Assembly: GCA_963921195.1 (NCBI GenBank)
Contig: OY992538.1
Coordinates: 81,554,093-81,618,092 of the forward strand
Length of the DNA stretch: 64,000 nt
Direction of reading: 5' to 3'
Origin: Pegoplata infirma
Lineage: Eukaryota > Arthropoda > Insecta > Diptera > Anthomyiidae
Positions 56,751 to 64,000 of this stretch are shown piece by piece. The position numbers and the translations under genes are program-made. A model generated the notes under the pieces. The model made no database searches and was not told where the DNA came from. It saw only the letters and a program-made list of their open reading frames with translations. Each line of letters starts with the position of its first letter. Position 1 is the stretch's first letter.

Positions 56751-56842
56751 TAAGTGTTGTCCAAAATGTAAAATGTTATAAAAAAATCGGAGTTAATCCT
56801 ACTTAATTTATTTTTTATTCTTTACATTTTGGACAACGCTTA
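56751..56842. mobile_element. Small palindromic MITE next to the previous one
   Basis: TAAGTGTTGTCCAAAATGTA and TACATTTTGGACAACGCTTA are inverses around a ~50-bp middle. This one is also missing from the right arm of the host element. The CCCCCAG MITE may sit in or next to its left end. Confidence 0.65.
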
Positions 56843-57923
56843 ACTTTCTGCATGTTTATTAGGGCGGATCGAAAAATGCTTTTTCACGAATTTCGCTTGG
56901 GCGCTATGCGGGATTGGTAAAACTAGATGCCAAAACGATGTGGTTTAAATTTCAGGAAGATCGCCCTTCATCTAGGGTTGCCCCTCCAGCGCTGAAGTTT
57001 CAACTTTTTTAAGCCAAAGAGCATTTTTTTAAAAAATTGTCAAAAATTCAAATTTGATCAGATCTTCTTAATTTTGGATTTTATGTGGTCTAGTTAATCA
57101 CATCTAGTTATATTTTTAATATCAGCTTAATACGATATCGCTAACCTCCCAAAACCAGAGGTGGAAAAGTATACTTACATTTTGGAGAAACCCGAAAAGC
57201 AATTTTTTGCAATTATGTAAAAAAAAACACATAAAAATTGCAAAATATGATTTTTTTCTTTTCGACTTGGAAAATAGACTACTCAAGGATTCCAAAACCG
57301 TTAAAACCAAAAAATACGAAATTCTTGAACGGCGTGTGGACCAATCTCAACTTACGATATTTTCAAAAAATTTATTTTATACATTTTTTTTTGCTATATT
57401 GTTCTATATTGTTCTATATTTTAGAATTTTTTTACTAAATTTGTCATATTTTCCTATAAAAGATAATTTCATTAAAATTTAAGAGATCATTAACCCTTGT
57501 CGACATGGGGTCATATATGTCCCACACAAAAAATAGTTTTTTACCAATTACAAATAGATTAAAATTGAAAACTTTTATGAGTTTAGCGGATCATATTACG
57601 TATACAAAAAATATTCGCGGTTAGTTCGCATTTTCATTTAGGAATTCTCTTTTCGAGGTAGGGACTTTATATATGCAGCTGCATGCGCACCATGTTACGC
57701 ATTTGCATGAGCAAATATCGAAGAGTTTTTGTCCAAAATCATGGTACCTCTTTTTTGATAATTTTAAATGTTTTTTGAACTGTTCCAACTTACAACGGAA
57801 TACCTTAAGCTTTCCAATAACAGATTTTGGAGAAATTGTTGGAATTGTTGTTTTTTCCCATATAGATAAAATGTCTTTCGCTAGAGGCTTGGCAATACTC
57901 ATAAAAGGCAGATTATTCCCTTT

Positions 57924-58290
57924 TTATACCCTCCAACTACAGTATGGGGGTATACTCACTTTGTCATTCCGTGTGTAACGCATCGAAATATCGGTCGGGG
58001 ACCCCATAAAGTATATATATTATTGATCAGTGATCGATTCTAAGACATTCTAGCGATGTCCGTCTGTCCGTCCGTCTGTAGTTAACACGATGCAGTCCAA
58101 AATAAAAAAGCTAGACCCCTCAAGTTTGGCATAAATATGTCTTATGCTCCTAGGCAGGTTAAATTCGGAAATGGGCCAAATCGGACCAGGGGGAAAAAAG
58201 TTCCCCCTTGAAGGACTGAAGCAACCTCTTAAAAATGCTATTTTTTCTGACGTTTTTTTGTATTTTTGTGAACCAAATGAGAAATTTTTA
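57924..58290 (+). repeat. Dispersed repeat in the loop of the inverted repeat
   Basis: TATACCCTCCAACTACAGTA, AATATCGGTCGGGGACCCC, GATGTCCGTCTGTCCGTCCG and CCAAATCGGACCAGGGGG occur in the family order. The right part of the family is missing. Confidence 0.75.
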
Positions 58291-59468
58291 TGTTCGTAGA
58301 AGTTTATAGTCCTGCGCTTGGACCCAGGGGATTAAAAAATGTTGCTTTTTTTGCCCCGCCCCTTTTTTATGGGCGTGGATAAAAAAATAATTTAAATAAT
58401 TATAAAACTATAATACATTAGTGCTCATGCAAATGCGTAACATGGTGCGCATGCAGCTGCATATATAAAGTCCCTACCTCGAAAAGAGAATTCCTAAATG
58501 AAAATGCGAACTAACTGCGAATATTTTTGTATACGTAATATGATCCGCTAAACTCATAAAAGTTTTCAATTTTAATCTATTTGTAATTGGTAAAAAACAA
58601 TTTTTTGTGTGGGACATATATGACCCCATGTCGACAAGGGTTAATGATCTCTTAAATTTTAATGAAATTATCTTTTATAGGAAAATATGACAAATTTAGT
58701 AAAAAAATTCTAAAATATAGAACAATATAGAACAATATAGCAAAAAAAATTTATAAAATAAATTTTTTGAAAATATCGTAAGTTGAGATTGGTCCACACG
58801 CCGTTCAAGAATTTCGTATTTTTTGGTTTTAACGGTTTTGAAATCCTTGAGTAGTCTATTTTCCAAGTCGAAAAGAAAAAAATCATATTTTGCAATTTTT
58901 ATGTGTTTTTTTTACATAATTGCAAAAAATTGCTTTTCGGGTTTCTCCAAAATGTAAGTATACTTTTCCACCTCTGGTTTTGGGAGGTTAGCGATATCGT
59001 ATTAAGCTGATATTAAAAATATAACTAGATGTGATTAACTAGACCACATAAAATCCAAAATTAAGAAGATCTGATCAAATTTGAATTTTTGACAATTTTT
59101 TAAAAAAATGCTCTTTGGCTTAAAAAAGTTGAAATTTCAGCGCTGGAGGGGCAACCCTAGATGAAGGGCGATCTTCCTGAAATTTTAACGAAAAAGCATT
59201 TCTCGATCCGCCCTAATGTTTATATTTACTAATTGTATGTAAATTCAGAAAAAAAAATATAAAAAAAATGTCTGGACTTGATTTGACCCAATTTTTAACT
59301 AAATAAAGTTAATCTTAATCCAGTCTTCAAAAAGCAAGTCTATTATTAAATTGTGTTTCACCAAAGATACTTCACAATTATACATTTTTATGCATTTTGC
59401 CTATGTCGCACGAACTTTTGACCTTTTACAACCTCTAGTGAAATTTAGTGAAAAATATTTTTGTAGTA

Positions 59469-60372
59469 CAGGGTGGTCCAATAACAAGTATCTTTTTAAA
59501 ACATGCAATGATATGAACAATACTCAATAGTTTTGGAACCTTATGGCTTTATTTGAAAGAGCAAATATTCCCATTATTTATGGCAAACGACTTCATTCAT
59601 GCGGCTGACTGGGTTAGCTCCGCAGTAGCTCATCCTCGGCACCAATTTTTCTAATGTTTCTGGTTCTATCTCTCGAATGGCTTGAACGATATTCGTCGAA
59701 AGGGCCTAGAACATTTCTGGATTTCCCATGTTGCATGAATCTTTAACGAGACCCCTCAAAAAAATTTCTAAAGGTTTTAATCGGCAGCTCTGAAGTGATC
59801 AATTGTCACCGCGAATATGGCTAAAAACACGATTTCCGAACTAAGTGCGCAAAATATCGATTGTTTGATGGACTGTGGGACATATTGCGACATCCTTCTG
59901 AAAATAAATGTCATCCAAGTTGATATATTCTATTACGGCCAACAAAAAGTCGGTAATCATGGCTCTGTAGCGCTCATCTTTGACGAAAATGGGGTTTTCA
60001 GCTGAATTTTTGAAAATATTGTGTAATGATGCTGATACTCAAATCTGTTGCTTCCTATAGATGAATTGGATTCTTTACAATACCGTGCGAGTTTTACGAT
60101 CCCAAGATGTAGCAATTTGTTTGTTAACATAACCTCATTTGAGTGCCTTATTTCGGTTAAAAACTTTTTTTCGAAAAACGTGCAGTTTGGCAGCGCAGTA
60201 CTGCGCTACAACGCGATACAGCGGAGCAAGCCGAGGACGCATCAATGAAGTCGTTTGCCATAAAAAACGGGAATGTTTGCTCTTTCAAATAAAGCCATAA
60301 CATTCCAAAAAAAGTTGAGTATTTATCATTTTATTGCATTTTTAAAAAGATACTTGTTATTGGACCACCCCT
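59469..60372 (-). mobile_element. Tc1/mariner (IS630)-type element, internally deleted
   Basis: The ends are CAGGGTGGTCCAATAACAAG and its near-inverse CTTGTTATTGGACCACCCCT, flanked by TA on both sides. The terminal inverted repeats extend ~135 bp, through GCAAACGACTTCAT. The 904-bp length is too short for a full transposase; only the 3' part of the gene remains. Confidence 0.85.
59590..60010 (-). pseudogene. Decayed Tc1/mariner-type transposase C-terminal part
   Basis: Minus-strand translation gives recognisable pieces of a DDE-3 type transposase. First comes an ERYRAMITDFL segment followed by LDDIYFQKD at 59900-60000, which corresponds to the family's Asp-containing DDxWFQQDGA block; the QDG signature has become QKD. 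Next is an FGNRVFSHIRGD-like stretch, then a C-terminal IVQAIREIEPETL segment at about 59655-59695. Several stop codons interrupt it, and the N-terminal helix-turn-helix and first catalytic Asp are missing. It cannot encode an active enzyme. Confidence 0.8.
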
Positions 60373-60655
60373 TATTTTACCAAAGCATTTCGTTTTTTTT
60401 TTTTTATTCCAGACAAATTTTGATTAGGAGCTGTGGAAATTTGAAAAACTATTAAAAACCAAAGGTAAATCCAATCAATTTATTTTGTTCAACATTTTAT
60501 TAATATAATTTTTTCGTCTATAATTCCAGATAAATACACCAACAAATTGTCATTTCGCGTCCAAATTCTATACAACCAACTGAAATGTATTGCTTTTTAA
60601 ATAAATAAATATCGATCATTTAAACGTTTTAGAATTTTTTTAAATAAAATTTCAA
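60373..60655. other. No recognisable feature
   Basis: AT-rich DNA between the mariner-type element and the next MITE-like repeat. Confidence 0.45.
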
Positions 60656-60911
60656 GCAATTGTAGTAAAAACAATTGAATTAAACAATTGTTTTTATTGT
60701 ATTAGTAGTAGTTTTGGCATAGGTTGTTTTTACCGTCTTTTGTAGTGGTTTTACTACATTTTGTAGTTGATAATCAATAGTTAAAAACAACAACATGTTC
60801 AGTTGTTGTTTTTACCGTAATATGTAGTGGACGCCTTTTCAACAACAAAATGTAGTCAAAACAACTGTCTTTTGTAGTAGATTTTACCGACATACTTTTT
60901 TGAGTGTATAG
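60656..60911 (-). mobile_element. MITE-like repeat ending in TTTTTTGAGTGTA
   Basis: Rich in GTAGTAAAA, AACAACTG, ACATTTTGTAGT and AACAACAACATGTTCAGTTG. The right end, GACATACTTTTTTGAGTGTA, is the inverse of the sequence at 63824. The left end is not defined. Confidence 0.7.
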
Positions 60912-61241
60912 AAATACAACATTTTTCATTGGCGTTTTTGGCGAAAACGTGAATTGATCTAGAAAAACTGGTAGACACGTGTATTTTATTTTCGGCCCTA
61001 ATTTCAGAATTTATAGGTCTGGTTCATGTGTACAATAGTGTGTCGTACGGTATAATAAATTACATATTTTCAAAATACTGTGCTAGATATCAAATTGCTC
61101 CACACAATCATTACAAATATTTTTTCCTCAGTGTACTCTACATAACATAATTTTTGGCACCAATTTAAAAAAAAATATATCGTCGAACTATATTCAATAA
61201 ATGCCAACTCGAAAAAGCTTACTGTTCAGGAGAGCTAAAAA

Positions 61242-62869
61242 ACTACCCAGCCAGAAATTGCCAACCGTACCAAAAAAAAAAGTACTGGCAAAGCAATTTA
61301 TTTTTTGTATAGCAAGCTCTTTTTAGTAAAGTACTTGGTTTCACCGAATTAAGTACTTTGCTAGTACATTTTTACCAAACTAAAGGCGGTTTATTTATTT
61401 GAAATATTTTTTTTTAATAATTTAATTAAATTTTAACATTTTATTTGAAAACACTTAATTATGTTATAAAGTAATGACAATGGTGCCATTATCAAATTTA
61501 GTATAAATACATTTTGATTCTACTATGTGGATACTGATTTCAATGTTATTTTTATCAAATTTGTTTAACATTGTAGAGTCCTATTTCTCTTGATGGTAGT
61601 GGAAATTAAAAAAAAATCGCTACATTCAATGAAAATATTGCCTTTCAAAAATATATCATCACATTTGTATTTAGACAGCTTTCTATTAAAAATTTCAGTA
61701 ACTTTATTTACATTTTCATTGTCGAGTAAACATATGTACGTTATCTGGATGAATTGGTTTTATTTTAAAACCATTAATGTTTACGAAAGAAAATACAACT
61801 CTCGATTCCGAGCTTTCTTTTATATTCCTAGAGTATTTGGAACTTCTATTAAGAGGATGTAGCAATAAATTCGCGAATTTCTTAATTTTTTTGAAGTTTT
61901 TGCGAAATTAGCCCCCAAATTGGCCTTTGATAAAAAAAACTTGCTTTTACAATCATGTTGAATTTTATCATCATGTTGTATATGGCAGCACCATTTTTCG
62001 AGATAATTTAAGGGTTCGTCTTTAAGTAAATAATGTGGGAACCTTACAGAATTAACTGACCAAAAATTATTTTTTTGGACAAATTTTTCGTCAGTTATTT
62101 TTTTAAGGTTACCACATTATATAGTTAAAGATGGACCCTTAAGTCATCTTGTAAAATGATTCTGCCATAAAAAAAAAAATCGCGATTTTTAACATGATGG
62201 TCTATATCACATAGATGTTTTTTGTTCACTATTCGTAGTGTTATGATCCACTTAAAGCAAATTTTTTATCAAATACCAATTTAGAGGTTAATTTCGAGAG
62301 AACCTTGAAAAATGAAGAAATTTTCGAATTTAAGGGCTTAAGATGAAAAGCTTTAAACCAAATTTTACATTTTTTTTAAAAACAGGCTGGAAATAAGATA
62401 ATCTTTAATGACATATTGCAAGAAAACTGTACCATACATCAAAAAAAGGAGTACGCCATTGGACTCAGCATGTCTCAAATAAATGAAAATGTTGGTCATA
62501 CCTCTTATTTTCTAAAATAGTGGTCACTTTTGGCATGCTGTGTTAATATATAATTTATTTAAAATGAAAAAATTAAAAAAAGACTTCTAATGTACAAATT
62601 ATTAAATAAAAAAATAATTTTATTCGCAATTTTTAATTTTGTAATGGAATATTTTAGTTAAAAAGCTATTTACAAAAAATATCGGATAATACTTTTCAAA
62701 GTACAGGGAAAGCGCTTTTAAAAGTACTTTGCCACTACTAAATGGTGTTATCATTTAGCATCTTAGCAAGTACTAAGAACCCAAAAAAAAGGTACTTTGC
62801 CAGTATTAATACTACCTTATTAGGTACTTTGCCAGATCTGGCCCGTATGTATTTTTCTGCCTGGGTAGT
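61242..62869. mobile_element. TIR element with CTACCCAG(C/G)CAGAAA ends
   Basis: CTACCCAGCCAGAAA at the left and TTTCTGCCTGGGTAG at the right are inverses. Subterminal GTACTTTGCCAG / CTGGCAAAG and AAGTACTTT motifs repeat near both ends. No target duplication or transposase was recognised. The 90-residue frame at 61590 has no motif. An inverted repeat (61870-62345) is inside. Confidence 0.65.
61870..62345. repeat. Inverted repeat with ~230-bp arms
   Basis: The left arm (CGAATTTCTTAATTTTTTTG, AAATTAGCCCCCAAATTGGC, ATGGCAGCACCATTTTTCG) is the diverged inverse of the right arm (GCCAAT..: ACCAATTTAGAGGTTAATTTC and AAGTCATCTTGTAAAATGATT). The centre is near 62085. Confidence 0.7.
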
Positions 62870-63823
62870 TATTTCGCGTATTATTGCAAAAATAAACAAT
62901 GTACCTTCCACAAGATGGTTTAAATATTCTAAACAATTTTTACCTATGCAAAAATTTTCATATTTTGCACTTGTTTGCATATTTTTCAGAGATGGCATTT
63001 ATTACTATATCAAAAAACAAATATTTTTTTAGAGTTGGCATATTTTGTCGGAAAATAAAAATACATTTTTTTTGGAAAAATTTTAAAAATTTTTTTTTTT
63101 TTGGTTTTTGTTATCCTTAGTACGGTAATTGCAAAAACTGAAAAAAAATTAAAAATCTTTGCATATTTTTAAAAGTTACTAGCTCCGAAAGCCTTTTAAT
63201 CTCAGGGTAGTCAACTTTGGCACTCTGTAACTCACGCTGTATTGCAATAGGGTCACTCCAAACCAGCTATTTTAAAAGCTTATATCATTGACTTTATTTG
63301 CCCTATTCATAATGTTTCAATCTGATAAATAGTTTGAAAGTTACATAAATATAAGCAATTTTTTTTTTGCAAACACTATATACCGATATTTTTAAAATGG
63401 CAATATCTCGAGAACCAGTCATTAGATATCAAAATATTTACAAGATTCGTATTTAGCATGGCAAATGCAATAAGATATGTGGTCTAATTTTTTTTTAAAA
63501 ATTTTTTGAAAATTTTTTGGAAATTTACAATGGGAGTTGGCATTTATTTCCACCAAAAAAATATGTACTTTGAGTTAGCAGAATAACAAAAATGGATGTA
63601 AAACGACAACAAATTATTTTTTTGCTCTGAAATTTTTATGGCAGATAGGTATTACATAGGGGAGCTATTTGCCATCGGAAACTCATTTCCGTCAAATTTG
63701 AGTTGGCATATTTTGAATATAGGTTCACGATATATATATATTTTTTTTACCAAGTGCACTACGGATGCAAACTTTAAGCGCTGTTTTCGCCCTGAAGATG
63801 AAACTTACTCCCAAATACTGTAC
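62870..63823. other. AT-rich region without a clear gene
   Basis: Contains GCATATTTT words like those of the 8747 family near 62980, and CCAAGTGCACTACGGATGC near 63750 that loosely resembles 51850-51880. Frames here are short and lack motifs. Confidence 0.4.
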
Positions 63824-64000
63824 ACTCAAAAAAGTATGTCGGTAAAATCTACTACAAAAGACAGTTGTTTTGACTTGAAAAGGCGTCCATTACATATTAC
63901 GGTAAAAACAACTGAACATGTTGTTGTTTTTAACTATTGATTTTCAACTACAAAATGTAGTAAAAACTACTACAAAACTGTTTAATACAGTTGTTTTTAC
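63824..64000 (+). mobile_element. MITE-like repeat starting TACACTCAAAAAAGTATGTC, cut by the window end
   Basis: Inverse of 60911 back to about 60735, including GTCGGTAAAATCTACTAC, AAAAGACAGTTGTTTTGAC and AACAACTGAACATGTTGTTG. The defined ends of the two copies face each other across 2.9 kb. Confidence 0.75.

Larger units (their letters stand above)
56525..59297. mobile_element. Long inverted-repeat element (2.8 kb)
   Basis: The ends are TGGGTCAAATCAAGTCCAGA and its inverse TCTGGACTTGATTTGACCCA. Arms 56525-57715 and 58421-59297 match closely (GGGCGGATCG / CGATCCGCCC, AGGGTTGCCCCTCCAGCGCTG / its inverse, GCAGCTGCATGCGCACCATG / its inverse). The loop 57716-58420 contains a dispersed repeat. 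The left arm alone has two small palindromes at 56622-56842. Paired frames at 57238 (+) and 58710 (-) are the two arms, not genes. Confidence 0.85.

Noticed and set aside
57238..58895. Near-identical small frames at 57238 (+) and 58710 (-)
   Set aside because: They are the two arms of the 56525-59297 inverted repeat and have no domain.
63638..63940. 100-residue frame at the window end
   Set aside because: It runs into the MITE-like repeat at 63824 and has no recognisable family feature.

Overview
This window looks like dipteran nuclear DNA, probably from a brachyceran (calyptrate-like) fly with a large, AT-rich, transposon-laden genome. That reading rests on a ZAD-C2H2 zinc-finger gene with a fly-type exon layout, a BEL/Pao retrotransposon, and many fragments of the fly-type dispersed repeat that combines TATACCCT(C/A)CAC, GTCCGTCTGTCCGTC and an ATTCGGC..GCCGAAT end. 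The species is not identifiable from sequence alone. Only two protein-coding units are convincing: the retrotransposon polyprotein (649-6168, +) and the four-exon ZAD zinc-finger gene (48340-54936, +). A third, the decayed transposase of a Tc1/mariner-type element (59590-60010, -), is a pseudogene. Almost everything else is mobile or repetitive DNA.

Layout. 1-6989: a BEL/Pao element whose 3' end is joined to an inverted LTR, leader and gag start of a second copy. 7125-11114: small inverted-repeat elements, a 1.2-kb hAT element (8747-9922) and a MITE. 11553-21004: a giant foldback-like structure whose arms are built of a 20-22 bp tandem satellite plus about 1.1 kb of unique inverted sequence; its right arm alone carries a later hAT insertion (16737-17992). 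21289-31050: dispersed repeat fragments, hAT-like elements that carry a degenerate 35-bp repeat, foldbacks and MITEs. 31060-34888: a homogeneous 35-bp minisatellite. 35587-36594: two foldbacks. 36932-44436: a 7.5-kb hAT-type unit with nested elements and a 2.7-kb internal inverted repeat. 44683-46013: two adjacent modules with interleaved inverted repeats (A B A' B'). 46846-48173: a hAT element just upstream of the ZAD gene. 48340-54936: the ZAD gene, whose 4-kb first intron holds a three- to four-level nest of elements and whose second intron is almost entirely one inverted-repeat element. 55110-64000: dispersed repeats, a 2.8-kb inverted-repeat element, a Tc1/mariner remnant, a TIR element and more MITE ends.

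The main biological themes are these. (1) Many insertions can be dated relative to each other from intact 8-bp target duplications and from the uninterrupted partner arm of an inverted repeat. (2) Both tandem repeat families occur as young arrays and also as degenerate versions inside hAT-like elements, which suggests that transposons were the source or the carrier. (3) The zinc-finger gene keeps an open frame and good splice sites while its introns and promoter-proximal DNA have been colonised. All family assignments come from reading the sequence; no database search was run.
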